This document shows positions 35,757-45,044 of a stretch of DNA of 64,000 nt, one piece after another. Position numbers and translations under genes: made by a program. Origin of the DNA: Leptolyngbya sp. KIOST-1 (GTDB lineage Bacteria; Cyanobacteriota; Cyanobacteriia; Phormidesmidales; Phormidesmidaceae); the NCBI RefSeq assembly GCF_000763385.1, contig NZ_JQFA01000004.1, positions 248,001-312,000 of the forward strand, in the 5' to 3' direction. The notes under the pieces were generated by a model. That model was given only the letters and a program-made list of their open reading frames with translations. It had not been told where the DNA came from and did not search any database. The stretch's first letter is position 1; each line of letters opens with the position of its first letter.

Positions 35757-36280
35757 CGGGAATTCGGGATTTGGATTTGGTTTCGGTACAACTTACCCTG
35801 GGGTGCGTCATCGCTTTACGCGACGCATCGAAGCGGCCCGGCGCAGTGCGTTGGGCTGTCGCCACAACACCCTCTACAGTCTCCCTACTCTCAACCCCAC
35901 CAGTCTGTGGCACTTCGCTGTAGCTATGTTGGGCATGAGCGTTGGATACACGCTATTTGCCACCGGATACCTGCCGTTTTGAGGGGTGGCGATCGCCTCA
36001 GCGCGATCATTTTGAATGCCATGTTTCAATTCCCGTAACCCACGGGCAGAGAGGCGATCGCCCAGGGAAGATGGGGGTTAGGCGGGACACATTCTGGTAC
36101 AGGCTGCGGAATTGGTCTCAGCCCGGCTGAAGTAACGTGATGGTATTGCCCTCGTTCCTTTCAGACCTGTCGATTTAGACCAGACGGCAATCCCCGCTTA
36201 TCCCCCAGATTCTGTACCTTGCGCCGCCCGTATCAGGCCGCGGTGGCGAGGTGCTAGAGCTGCTCTCACCCCCGAATACC
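35757..36280. other. Gene-free stretch after the VWA gene
   Basis: About 520 bp without a supported gene. A bulged hairpin at 35802-35829 (GGTGCGTC... with GCGACGCATC) resembles another small palindromic repeat type. A 78-codon open frame (35746-35982) ends in a hydrophobic stretch but lacks a ribosome site and any recognisable family. Confidence 0.4.
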
Positions 36281-36946
36281 ATGAGAACCTCGCTTCGCCT
36301 GTCAGCCCTGGCTGGAATAGTTTTAGTTTCGAATATCTTAATCGCCTGCGCGAGGGTACCGCTGGCTCCGCAGCCTGCGCCCCTACCCGAACCTGGCGCA
36401 GCTGTCACCGACCCCGTGGCCCCGACAAGCAGCTGGGCCGAAAGTTTGGGGGTGGTTTCGGCACCTGAGCCCTGGCAGGTTGAGCCCTGCGAAAATGCCG
36501 TGCTGCTGTGTGTGCGGGCCAACGGCGAGTTGGTTGGCACCGTGGAACGGTTCAGCTATCCGGTGAGTGCGATCGACCTGCCCACTGGCCAAACCTTCAG
36601 CCCAGGGACAGAGCGAGCGTTTCTGCAGGCCTGGGTGGCCGATCACTACGCGGCCATTGAGGGCAATCGCCGCCTGGCCGACCCCAGCCTCAGCTTTGGG
36701 GCGGCTCCGCCCCAGGACATCGCCGTGGGCTCCCAGCCGGGGTTGCGCTACGGCTACACCGTCATCCGCCCCGACGGGACTCTGTTTGACCGGGGCATCG
36801 GCTACGTGGCCGTTGAGGGCGACTGGGTTCATGTGGTCGCTACCGGAGCGATCAGCGGCGACCCTGGCGGGCCGTTCTCCGATGCAGCGGTTCTGGCCGC
36901 ATTTGAGCCTCACCTGGACGCCATTGTCCAGGGGCTGCGGCTGTGA
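36281..36946 (+). CDS. Lipoprotein of unknown function
   Basis: ATG at 36281 gives 221 residues with a lipoprotein signal (hydrophobic LSALAGIVLVSNILIAC, lipobox LIAC). After a Pro-rich linker, the mature part holds a conserved-looking domain: VEPCENAVLLCVRANGELVGTVERFSYP, with a Cys pair, and a RYGYTVIRPDGTLFDRGIGYVAVEGD beta section. It is probably anchored to a membrane on the outer face. I do not recognise the family. It begins a cluster of exported unknowns (36281-43205). Confidence 0.7.
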   Translation: MRTSLRLSALAGIVLVSNILIACARVPLAPQPAPLPEPGAAVTDPVAPTSSWAESLGVVSAPEPWQVEPCENAVLLCVRANGELVGTVERFSYPVSAIDLPTGQTFSPGTERAFLQAWVADHYAAIEGNRRLADPSLSFGAAPPQDIAVGSQPGLRYGYTVIRPDGTLFDRGIGYVAVEGDWVHVVATGAISGDPGGPFSDAAVLAAFEPHLDAIVQGLRL

Positions 36947-37203
36947 TTGTGAACGGCTGAGCGATCGCCCCTCTGGCCGGGAGCGTTGGCCAGTGTGGTG
37001 ATTCGGGTTGCGGGGCTGGTCGAATGGCATCACCAAACGCTGGCGATCGGGCAATGGCGCGGCACGCCGGGTCGGCGGTCACCGCATCACGGCTGCGATG
37101 GGGCAGCACACCCAAAAACTGCAGACCTATGTCTGAGCCCTGGTTTTGAGAAGGACCCAGGGAGGAACCTGAGCCAGCACATGTATTCCTTGAGGAGACG
37201 ACG

Positions 37204-39096
37204 ATGAAACGATTGACGGCTTTGGGCTTGAGTTTGGCGCTGGCGGCTACCGCGATCGCGCCGATGGGTGGCGTGGTGAGGGCTGAGGTTGCCCCCGCCG
37301 GGCAGCCCGGCCAACGGGCACAAACGGTTGACATGGAGGCGCTGCGATCGCACCTGGCCGCCCAGGACTGGCGGGCCGCCGATGCCGAAACCCGCCGCAT
37401 TTTAGACCCCTGGATTCACCCCGGCGGCGATATTTTGGGGCCGGGGCTGGCCATTAACATTCCCCCCGAGGTGCTACAAACCCTGGACCAGCTCTGGGTG
37501 GAGGCCAGCGGCGGGCGGTTTGGCTTTAGCGTGCAGCAGCGCATTTGGGCGGAGGTCAGCGCCCAGCATCCTACGGATACGGCGGCGGCGGCGAAGGCCT
37601 TTGGCGATCGCGTCGGCTGGACCCGTCCCCCCGGCGTGGAAGACCCCACCGTCATCGCCGGGGAATGGTTGACCGAGATGGAGATCAACCCCTCCCTGGA
37701 GGCTCCGGTAGGGCACCTGCCCTGGGCCGGGGTGAGCTGGGCACAGATTTCTCGCCTGTTCGCGGTGGAGAGCTGCGGCAGCTGCACCATCGACGCCATG
37801 TACGTGCAGGGGGAGCGGTTCAATCGCTACCTGCCCACCCTGTACAGCTGGGTGGATACGGCCCTGGCGCTGACCGTGCCCGCTGTCGGCTCCTGGCAGC
37901 GACCCCAGCTGGCCCACGCGATCGATCTGAAGTCCCTCTATCCGGAGGCCCAGTGTCCAGTTAGCCCGCTGTCTTCGGCCATCAGCCCCAATGGGGCGGT
38001 GGTGGCGATCGCCAGCCACAGCTACGCGCCAGGCTGCCCCACGCCAGGGGAAAGCACCCTGGCCCTGTGGAATGCCCAGCGGGGCAACCGCATCGTCACC
38101 CTGCACCGGGGGCCAGCGCTGGCGGCCTCGGCCCAGGGCAACCCACCCCAGGAACCCGCTGGGCAGGGCGACCGCCTGGTGGGGGATGTGGCCAATGCGA
38201 TCGCGTTTACCCCCAACAGTCAGCTGGTGGCAGCGGGCATGTCCTACGGCGTGGTGCGGCTGTGGTCCGCCACCACCGGCGAGCAGGTGCGCTCCTTGGT
38301 GGGGCATCGCTACGCGGTGCGGGCGATCGCCATTAGCCCCACGGGCCAAACCCTGGCCAGCGCCAGCGCCGACAACACGATCAAACTGTGGAACCTCCAG
38401 ACCGGGCAGCTCCTGCAGACCATCCCGGTGCCCGCCGCCAGCGGCATCGTCCATACCCTGCGCTTTAGCCCCAACGGCCAGCGTCTGGCCACCGCCACCG
38501 ACCAAAACACCCTCCAGCTCTGGGAGGTGCCCACCGGGCGGCTGGTCCGCACCCTGGTGGATCGGGCGGGCAACACGGTGCCGCTGCTGCCGGTGGCCTT
38601 TAGCCCCGACGGCACTACCCTGGCCACGGGCGACGCCAACAACAGCCTCAAGTTCTGGAACGCCACCACGGGCGCTCGCCAGCTCACCCTGAAGGTGCAC
38701 GACCCCCTGCGCCATCTGGCCTACAGCCCCAACGGTGCTTGGCTGGCCACCAGCGACGGCTTCACCGCCCGCCTGTGGAATCTGGCCCGCCGCGAGACGG
38801 TGCACTTCATCCCCCTCAACCAGACCGCCGGGCACCACATCCAGCCGACTAACCCAGGGCTGATCACCTTTAGCCCCGACGGCCAAACCCTGGCCACCAG
38901 CACCCTCTTGCTGCCCCTGGTGGACAGCGAGCCGATTCCGCGCCAGGGCATCACCCTCTGGTCGGTGGCGACCGGGCTACCCCTGGCCCAACTCCACGAG
39001 GTTGGCCCGTTTCAGTTCAGCCCCAACGGCCAGTTTTTGCTCGCCCAGGGACAGCAGGTGCAGCTCTGGCAGCCCTACAGCCGTCTGGTGCGCTAG
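37204..39096 (+). CDS. Exported GUN4-domain / WD40-repeat protein
   Basis: The 630-residue product starts after GAGGAG with a signal peptide (MKRLTALGLSLALAATAIAP, cleavage near 27). Residues about 43-185 match GUN4: LRSHLAAQDWRAADAETRRIL, the core LQTLDQLWVEASGGRFGFSV, FGDRVGW and APVGHLP. A linker with CGSC follows, then about eight WD40-like units (AFSPDGTTLATGDANNSLKFW type) from about 255 to the end, enough for one propeller. Cytosolic GUN4 binds porphyrins and stimulates Mg-chelatase; an exported GUN4 domain cannot do that job, so it may bind tetrapyrroles or another ligand in the periplasm. The combination is seen directly; function is inference. Confidence 0.85.
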   Translation: MKRLTALGLSLALAATAIAPMGGVVRAEVAPAGQPGQRAQTVDMEALRSHLAAQDWRAADAETRRILDPWIHPGGDILGPGLAINIPPEVLQTLDQLWVEASGGRFGFSVQQRIWAEVSAQHPTDTAAAAKAFGDRVGWTRPPGVEDPTVIAGEWLTEMEINPSLEAPVGHLPWAGVSWAQISRLFAVESCGSCTIDAMYVQGERFNRYLPTLYSWVDTALALTVPAVGSWQRPQLAHAIDLKSLYPEAQCPVSPLSSAISPNGAVVAIASHSYAPGCPTPGESTLALWNAQRGNRIVTLHRGPALAASAQGNPPQEPAGQGDRLVGDVANAIAFTPNSQLVAAGMSYGVVRLWSATTGEQVRSLVGHRYAVRAIAISPTGQTLASASADNTIKLWNLQTGQLLQTIPVPAASGIVHTLRFSPNGQRLATATDQNTLQLWEVPTGRLVRTLVDRAGNTVPLLPVAFSPDGTTLATGDANNSLKFWNATTGARQLTLKVHDPLRHLAYSPNGAWLATSDGFTARLWNLARRETVHFIPLNQTAGHHIQPTNPGLITFSPDGQTLATSTLLLPLVDSEPIPRQGITLWSVATGLPLAQLHEVGPFQFSPNGQFLLAQGQQVQLWQPYSRLVR

Positions 39097-39127
39097 GGCG
39101 TGTCATCCGTTCGGGCTAAAGACCTGA

Positions 39128-39222
39128 CCGTCAGCGGTGCCACACCCAACCCAGACCCCAGGCCAGGGGCTGTAGCGGCTGATTTATTGGGCATCAGAGG
39201 CCAACTGATGGCAGCCCCCAGG
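39128..39222. repeat. Dispersed hairpin repeat, copy B
   Basis: The first 46 nt match copy A at 27000 closely. CCAGGGGCTG (39163-39172) pairs with CAGCCCCCAGG (39212-39222) with one extra C, and an inner CATCAG (39192-39197) pairs with CTGATG (39205-39210). It lies 32 bp after the GUN4-WD40 stop. Confidence 0.7.
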
Positions 39223-39307
39223 CCGTAACCGTTTCTGTAACCAAGGCTACAGTCTCCCTAGGGCTGGTTAGGGTGATAACACAACGCAACCCATTGGATT
39301 TAAGACC

Positions 39308-40177
39308 ATGGCTTTTACCCCCAAAACCAAAACCTTCATGGCGCTGGTCGGTCTGCTGGCCCTCGGCACCACCGCCGTCAGCGCCGTCGCCTGTGCCCCC
39401 AGCCCCGAGGCTGGGGGTACCCCGGACGAAACCATCGTGTCTCCCGCCAACCCCCTGCCCCCCGGCGAAGACTGGGGCAGCGGGGATGAGGAGTTGACTC
39501 CAGAAGCACGCGATCGCATTTTGCAAAATATCGCCATCGACCTGAATCGCCCCGTTGAGACGCTTCGCATTGTCGCTACCGAAACCGCCACCTTCGACGG
39601 CTGCATGGGCATCTACGTGCCCGATCAAATGTGTACCATGATCGCTATTTTTGGGCGGCGGGTCGTCGTCACCGATGGCGATCAAAGCTGGGTCTACCAC
39701 ACCCACCAGGAGGAGAACGGCCACGGAATCGTGCAAAACCCCACCGCCAGCGGCAGCCGCAATGGCCTGATGCCCGACTTCATCCCCCAACCAGTGCCTG
39801 AGGCCGAGCCAGAGCCTGAGGTTGAGCCCCACCTCTTTCGGGCGGTGCAGTCGGGGGGGCTGGCGGGCTCTGTTCAGGAGACGGTGCTGCTGAGGGACGG
39901 TCGCCTGGTGCGCCGAGAAAACAGCACCGTCGTCGCCACCCATCAGCTCTCTGACGACCAGGTGGCTGCGTTTGAGCAGGTGCTGCAGGATCAGCGCTTC
40001 CCCAACCTCAACCGGATGCGCTACGTCACCGAGGCCGCCTTTGCCGACTATCCTACGATTCGCCTATCGGCCGGGTACCTGCAAACGGAGTACATTGACC
40101 TGGCCATCGACGACACGCCGATCGCGCTCCAGACCATTGTGCAAGCCTGGGAAACCCTGCTGGCCGAGGCCCAGTAG
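39308..40177 (+). CDS. Lipoprotein of unknown function
   Basis: The 289-residue product has a lipoprotein signal (FMALVGLLALGTTAVSAVAC). The mature protein has two parts. Residues about 60-145 hold DGCMGIYVPDQMCTMIAIFGRRVVVTDGDQSWVYHTH, with a Cys pair, likely a small folded domain. Residues about 170-289 start HLFRAVQSGGLAGSVQETVLLRDGRLV and resemble a separate beta-rich domain found in other cyanobacterial secreted proteins. A Glu/Pro linker joins them. The family is not recognised. The next lipoprotein gene starts 51 bp downstream on the same strand. Confidence 0.75.
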   Translation: MAFTPKTKTFMALVGLLALGTTAVSAVACAPSPEAGGTPDETIVSPANPLPPGEDWGSGDEELTPEARDRILQNIAIDLNRPVETLRIVATETATFDGCMGIYVPDQMCTMIAIFGRRVVVTDGDQSWVYHTHQEENGHGIVQNPTASGSRNGLMPDFIPQPVPEAEPEPEVEPHLFRAVQSGGLAGSVQETVLLRDGRLVRRENSTVVATHQLSDDQVAAFEQVLQDQRFPNLNRMRYVTEAAFADYPTIRLSAGYLQTEYIDLAIDDTPIALQTIVQAWETLLAEAQ

Positions 40178-40228
40178 ACCGCTCGCCAGGGCAATTGCAA
40201 AGTCGCTCACAACTACCGCTGCTAAACC

Positions 40229-40765
40229 ATGATCAACTTCTCACGACCTACTGTCCTGATGGTGGCCGTCAGCGCCGCCCTGCTGACCGGATGCACCGGT
40301 ATGGGCGATCGCGCCAACCCTGGAGCCTCGCCCAGTGCCAGTCAACCAGGGGTGCAAGCCTCCGACGCGCCCATCGACACGTTTCTCCCGCCCAATGTTC
40401 AGTTTGAGGTGGCGACCACGGCGGGCACCTGCCCAGCCACCATCAGTCTGTGGGCCTGGAGCCTGGGGTTCGAGGGCGGAGCCGACCACACCGTGGTGGC
40501 CGATCTGGCTCCCCTGGTGGCTGGCACCCCCCAAATTCTCACCTCGCAGGAGCGCCACGTGGTCTACACCGCCCCGCTCACGGCAGAGTTGGCTGACTGC
40601 ACGGGCACAGCCGCTGCCACTGAGCTGAACATGTACAGTGTCCGGTTTGGCGACGGTCAGGTGCAGTTCGAGCTAGATCTGAGAGACGACGACGGCTTCC
40701 GCGAAATCCGCCATGTCAATCTGTCGGCCAATCGCCCCTATGTCTACTGGCGCGCCGCTGAGTGA
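40229..40765 (+). CDS. Lipoprotein of unknown function
   Basis: The 178-residue product has a signal ending in lipobox LLTGC (Cys about 22). The mature region has two Cys (GTCPATISL, ADCTGTAA) and looks beta-rich. It shares no obvious similarity with the preceding lipoprotein. It follows that gene by 51 bp and meets the convergent gene at 40766 with no gap, so the two stops abut. Function is unknown. Confidence 0.7.
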   Translation: MINFSRPTVLMVAVSAALLTGCTGMGDRANPGASPSASQPGVQASDAPIDTFLPPNVQFEVATTAGTCPATISLWAWSLGFEGGADHTVVADLAPLVAGTPQILTSQERHVVYTAPLTAELADCTGTAAATELNMYSVRFGDGQVQFELDLRDDDGFREIRHVNLSANRPYVYWRAAE

Positions 40766-41329
40766 TCAGCAGCCCGCATCGCCCTCCACCGGAATCTCCA
40801 GGGTGTCACCGTTCTGCTCCAGTTGCAGGGTACCCTCAACCGCGACCGATTCAATTTCTCCCGGTTCACCAAGGGTGGTCTCAACCTGGAGTTGGAGGGT
40901 GTCATCCTGACTGACAAAGGTTTGAGAGGTCTGTTGTCCGTAAAACTCTGGCCCTGTCGCCTCCGTGCGACGAAAGCGGACAAACTCTCCGTCAAGTTTC
41001 ATCAGGGTAAAGCCGTCGCCGGAGGGCTGAGGCAGCCCGTTAAAAAAGACAAACCCACCCTCAGGTGGACCGCCAGTCCGCTCCCAGAGGGTCATGCCGC
41101 AACCGCCACCGCCCTGGGCAAATAGCTCATCCACCGTAAATGACTCAACCTCAGGGGCCGTTGCCTGAGGCCCCTCGTCGGACACTGTGTCGCCTGCCTG
41201 CGTCGGTTCAGGGGCCGGGGATGGCGATACAGCCCCATCTTCTCCCGGTTCGATCGCCGGGATACAGGCCACCAATCCGGCACAAAGCAGGCCAGCCAAC
41301 CACCGAAATGGCATTCCCGTAGATGTCAT
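40766..41329 (-). CDS. Lipoprotein of unknown function
   Basis: The 187-residue product has signal MTSTGMPFRWLAGLLCAGL and lipobox LVAC, then a Pro/Glu-rich linker and a compact beta domain with GGGCGMTLWERTG, FFNGLPQPSGDGFTLMKLDG and a C-terminal Cys. Its ATG directly follows the stop of the gene at 41330-42340 with no spacing, so it is translationally coupled to that gene. Together they look like an exported two-protein set. The family is not recognised. Confidence 0.72.
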   Translation of the reverse strand: MTSTGMPFRWLAGLLCAGLVACIPAIEPGEDGAVSPSPAPEPTQAGDTVSDEGPQATAPEVESFTVDELFAQGGGGCGMTLWERTGGPPEGGFVFFNGLPQPSGDGFTLMKLDGEFVRFRRTEATGPEFYGQQTSQTFVSQDDTLQLQVETTLGEPGEIESVAVEGTLQLEQNGDTLEIPVEGDAGC

Positions 41330-42340
41330 CTAAAACCGCTGTCCAATGTAGATCGATCGCACTTCGCCGTTGCGGCGAATCACCGCCTCTTCGTTTGACA
41401 CCGAAACCAGGCTCCAGCCGCTGCTGCCCACCCGCTCACCGATGTAGACCCGCTGGGAAACGCCGTTGATCTCAAACAGGGCCGCCGAGCGATTGCCCAG
41501 CTCTAGGATCCCCACCAGGGCGTGAATTGGGGCTGCGGCCGAGGGTGGGGCCGTCGGGGGAGCCGCCGATGGAGCAGGGAGCGCCGCCCCGGGCTGAGGC
41601 ACCAGGGCAGGAGCCCCGGCTACCGGCTGCTGGGTTGTCTGGTAGGGAATATAGACCCGTTCGATGACGTTGACGGGGCCGGTGCCGAGGCTGCCCACGG
41701 TACCCCCCGCCCCCAGGGGTGGCAACATTGGCGGAGCGGGAACGGCCACCCCAGCCGGAGTCTGCCCCACAGCGGTAGTGGTGCCCAGTTCGCCCCGCTC
41801 AACCTTGCTGGAGATTACCTCCAGCGATCGCTGCAAATAAGCCAAAAACTCTTCGTCAGCCTGCCGGGCCGCGGTTTCAGCAATGGGCGATCGCCCCAGG
41901 GGGAACCGATTGCCCTGCTGGCCAAACCACAGCAGCCCCCCCACTCCCATCAGCGACAGGGCCGTGATCGCCAGCAGCATGCGGTCAAACAGCTTGCCAG
42001 CGGGCGTTTTGGTCTGTGCCGGAGGAGGGGCAGCGGCGACATCGTCGGCACGGAAGAAGTCGATGTCGGTACCTAGGGGAGCCAGGGCTGTATCGGCGGC
42101 CGGGGGTTCTGCCGCCTCAGCCGGGATATCGACAATGGGGGCAAGGGCGGTAGAAGCGGGCTCGGGGGTAGCCTCTACCGCCGCCAGAGCCCCCTCGTCA
42201 CCCTCCAAAATCTTGTCTACGTCGTCAAACAGCTCGGTAATCAGGCTGTCGGCGTAGGTAGTAACCAGAGCTTCTGGATCGACCGGGGTGGGCTCCTCGG
42301 GCGGCAGGGTAGCGGTGCTGTAGGCTTCTTCCTGGCTCAT
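41330..42340 (-). CDS. Single-pass membrane protein with GspC/PilP-like C-terminal region
   Basis: The 336-residue product has an acidic cytosolic N-part (about 1-115), a membrane helix near 120-145 (LAITALSLMGVGGLLWF), a coiled region about 155-185, a long Ala/Pro linker, and a C-terminal domain of about 65 residues with ALVGILELGNRSAALFEINGVSQ and YIGERVGSSGW. This last part resembles the pilotin-binding or HR domains of type II secretion GspC and type IV pilus PilP. That hints at linkage to an envelope machine; the resemblance is by pattern only. It heads a two-gene operon with the lipoprotein at 40766-41329. Confidence 0.75.
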   Translation of the reverse strand: MSQEEAYSTATLPPEEPTPVDPEALVTTYADSLITELFDDVDKILEGDEGALAAVEATPEPASTALAPIVDIPAEAAEPPAADTALAPLGTDIDFFRADDVAAAPPPAQTKTPAGKLFDRMLLAITALSLMGVGGLLWFGQQGNRFPLGRSPIAETAARQADEEFLAYLQRSLEVISSKVERGELGTTTAVGQTPAGVAVPAPPMLPPLGAGGTVGSLGTGPVNVIERVYIPYQTTQQPVAGAPALVPQPGAALPAPSAAPPTAPPSAAAPIHALVGILELGNRSAALFEINGVSQRVYIGERVGSSGWSLVSVSNEEAVIRRNGEVRSIYIGQRF

Positions 42341-42611
42341 GGGTAATCTTTCCTGACGTTGGCAACGGGAGATTTTTCAGCGGACCTGCGCGGGTCTTGC
42401 ACAACAGGAGAACCACCCGCGCTAAAGGCTAAAACAGACGGCTGGCAGACGCTCCCCCACAGTCTGATGAAGTTTACCCCAAGTTGCCAAATCTTTCATC
42501 CACTCAGTAAAAAACCCGACATTTTTCTACAGCCATCGCCAGAACAGCCATCACCAGAACCGTCAGGATAGGAGCGCTGCGCTTGTGTCGAGCCAGGAGC
42601 CCGCGCACCGA

Positions 42612-43205
42612 TCAGTTGGCTGTGGACGATGTGCCGCCTGAGGAGGTTGCACTGGCGCGGGCGAAGGACTGGTGAATTGCCATCAGCACCGGATCGAGGT
42701 TGGCGGTGGTGTCGCCGTAGTAGCTGGTGATGATGGCGGTGGCGGTGGGGTAGCCCACGTAGGTAACAAAGGCGTTGGGCAACCCGTCGGGAATGTCACT
42801 CAACCACAGGCGTACAGCGGTGACGCCGTCAATGGTAGCGGCATCGTAGCGGGTGACGCTGTAGCCCCTGGCGCGTATGTCGTTTAAGGACTCACCTACG
42901 ACGACCTGGGGCGGTGCATCCTGCCAAGTAATCTCGGTACGCATGGCGGGCAGGCTACCCCTGGCCCCGGCACTGTCGGCAACCACCTGGGGCGCATCGG
43001 GACCGGCGCTGATCTGCCACCCCACTGGAAACGCGATCGAAAACAGGTTTTCGTAGCGGGTGGTTTCTAAATCTGGAATGGCGAGGGTCGCCGGGGCCGC
43101 CTCAGCCGCGGCCAGGGCATCGGGAGCCTGGGCCACAGCAGAGGGTACCGCTGCGGCAAGGGTCACCACCCCCAGCATCAATCCCAAAAGCGTACGCTGT
43201 TTCAT
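42612..43205 (-). CDS. Exported protein with PsbP-like fold pattern
   Basis: ATG at 43205 gives 197 residues; an earlier start at 43235 is less likely. A signal peptide (LLGLMLGVVTLAAAVPSAVAQA) precedes a domain YENLFSIAFPVGWQISAGP with later TRYDAATIDGVTAVRLWLSD and HQSFARA. The arrangement resembles the PsbP/Mog1-like beta-sheet fold, which is common in secreted or lumenal cyanobacterial proteins, but this is by pattern only. It is divergent from rsmI with 164 bp between. Function unknown. Confidence 0.65.
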   Translation of the reverse strand: MKQRTLLGLMLGVVTLAAAVPSAVAQAPDALAAAEAAPATLAIPDLETTRYENLFSIAFPVGWQISAGPDAPQVVADSAGARGSLPAMRTEITWQDAPPQVVVGESLNDIRARGYSVTRYDAATIDGVTAVRLWLSDIPDGLPNAFVTYVGYPTATAIITSYYGDTTANLDPVLMAIHQSFARASATSSGGTSSTAN

Positions 43206-43369
43206 GACGGTTCTCCTTGGCGCTGACTCAACCACTGCTGCTTAGTATCGCCCAGGTTTAGCCAGGGGCGATCTGCCCGAGGGACACTTTCTTACCGACT
43301 CTGGGGGGCAGCGGTGGCAAGGGTCGAGCGGTGCGCTAGCCTTTGAGAAGCCCCCTCTGCCCATAGCCC

Positions 43370-44236
43370 ATGCCTCCTGTTTCCGACGCTGACCCCAAGC
43401 CCGGCCACCTTTACGTGGTAGGTACCCCCCTGGGCAACCTGGAGGACATGACCTTTCGGGCGGTGAGAATTCTGCAATCGGTCGATCTGATTGCCGCCGA
43501 AGATACCCGTCACACCGGCAAGCTGCTCCAGCATTTCCAGATCACCACGCCCCAGATTAGCTACCACGAGCACAACCGCCAGAGTCGGACTGGGGAGGTG
43601 CTGCACCACCTGCAAGCCCGTCAGCAGGCGGTGGCCCTGGTCAGCGATGCGGGCATGCCGGGGATCTCTGACCCCGGCTACGAACTGGTGGTGGCCTGTG
43701 TGGAGGCGGGGGTGCCGGTGGTGCCGATTCCAGGGCCTACGGCGGCGATGACGGCGCTGTGCGTGTCGGGGTTGCCCAGCGATCGCTTTGTCTTTGAGGG
43801 CTTTCTGCCGCTCAAGGGCAAAGACCGCACCGCCCGCCTGGAGGCGATCGCCCGGGAAGATCGCACGGTGATTCTCTACGAAGCGCCCCACAAGCTGATC
43901 AAAACCCTGGAGGATCTGGTTGCGGTGCTGGGGGGCGATCGCCCCATTACCCTAGGCCGCGAACTGACCAAGCGGTTTGAGGAATTTTGGCGCGGCACCC
44001 TAGCCGAGGCCCTAGCCCATTACCAGAGCACCGCCCCCAAGGGCGAGTTCACGGTGGTGATTCAGGGGGCGACCCGCACCGCCCCCCTGTGGTCGGAACA
44101 GGCGATCAAAGCTGAGCTAGAACGGCTGCTGCACCAGGGGGTTTCCCGAGCCGATGCCAGCCGCCAACTGGCCCAGGCCACCGGGCAACCCAAAAAAGCG
44201 ATCTACCAGATCTCCCTCACCCTGGATGCCGACTAG
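43370..44236 (+). CDS. rsmI: 16S rRNA (cytidine1402-2'-O)-methyltransferase
   Basis: The 288-residue product has the tetrapyrrole-methylase-type fold of RsmI: LYVVGTPLGNLEDMTFRAVRIL, AAEDTRHTGKLLQHF, ALVSDAGMPGISDPGYELV, PIPGPTAAMTAL, FVFEGFLPLKGKDR and GRELTKRFEEFWRG. It uses S-adenosylmethionine to methylate the 2'-OH of C1402 in the decoding centre of 16S rRNA, with RsmH methylating the base. Length is normal and motifs are intact. It stands alone, with no clear operon partner. Confidence 0.96.
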   Translation: MPPVSDADPKPGHLYVVGTPLGNLEDMTFRAVRILQSVDLIAAEDTRHTGKLLQHFQITTPQISYHEHNRQSRTGEVLHHLQARQQAVALVSDAGMPGISDPGYELVVACVEAGVPVVPIPGPTAAMTALCVSGLPSDRFVFEGFLPLKGKDRTARLEAIAREDRTVILYEAPHKLIKTLEDLVAVLGGDRPITLGRELTKRFEEFWRGTLAEALAHYQSTAPKGEFTVVIQGATRTAPLWSEQAIKAELERLLHQGVSRADASRQLAQATGQPKKAIYQISLTLDAD

Positions 44237-44337
44237 AACACTGCTACAGAAACCTGAGGGAGTGGGCGGTCAAAAATGCCTGCCCTTCATTCTTTAAAGC
44301 TGCCCATTGGCCAAGGCTGCAAGCACCCCATAGCGCC

Positions 44338-44985
44338 TTAGTCAGCGCTTGGTTCTGAGGCTAATCGCCGCTTCAAATCGCGAATAGCGGCACTGGTATT
44401 GCGGCTATAGGCCACCTCTAAACAGCCAGTAACGATGGATTGAAGGTCGCGATCGGGAAAATACCGGCTCTGGTGACCTGGTACGTAGCCTTCAGCCTGC
44501 AATTGATAGATGACCAGCTGGTTGCGCGTTAGGAACCAGCACTCCGGCACCCTATAGGGGAGATAGTCGTTAACGTCTGAGTAGCTGGTGACATCAATTT
44601 CAAGGACCAGATCGGGTGGGGGATCAATGCTCCAGTTAATGCGTCGCTTGCCCGACACCGCTTGCCAGTGATCAATGTAAAAGCAATAGTCTGGTTCAAT
44701 ACCGCTCTCTTCAGGCAGCTCCATAGTCACGGGGGTGAAGGCATCGTACTCCTGGCCGGTCCAATCCAGTAGAGTCGTAATGATGCTGGCTATAAGGTGA
44801 GCATCGCGACCATGCTGGGGCATGGGTGCCATAAGCCAGACTTCTCCATCGCGATACTTGAGTCGAGGCAGCGCCCCTGCCCCTCGCTGTTGACTTAGGA
44901 TCTGGTACTCATGCCAGGTAGCAGGCAACCGCACTACAGCTCCCGCTGGCAACTGAATTTTATCGGGAGAAACCAAAGCCAGCAT
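44338..44985 (-). CDS. Uma2 family (DUF820) putative endonuclease
   Basis: The 215-residue product shows the Uma2 pattern: TWHEYQILSQQ, RLKYRDGEVWLMAPMPQHGRDAHLIASIITTLLD, GIEPDYCFYI and PPPDLVLEIDVTSYS. This matches a PD-(D/E)XK nuclease-like core (Glu, Asp, ExD). Uma2 proteins are highly multiplied in cyanobacteria and their role is unsettled; they are sometimes found next to transposons. The gene stands alone, convergent with rsmI. The core residues look intact. Confidence 0.88.
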   Translation of the reverse strand: MLALVSPDKIQLPAGAVVRLPATWHEYQILSQQRGAGALPRLKYRDGEVWLMAPMPQHGRDAHLIASIITTLLDWTGQEYDAFTPVTMELPEESGIEPDYCFYIDHWQAVSGKRRINWSIDPPPDLVLEIDVTSYSDVNDYLPYRVPECWFLTRNQLVIYQLQAEGYVPGHQSRYFPDRDLQSIVTGCLEVAYSRNTSAAIRDLKRRLASEPSAD

Positions 44986-45044
44986 AGTCGCCGTTAATAG
45001 GGGTTAACTCCATTGTACGTAGCTGTATGCCGTGGAGTTTAGGC

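Noticed and set aside
35746..35982. Small open frame with a hydrophobic end
   Set aside because: No ribosome site, starts next to a palindromic repeat, and has no family resemblance.
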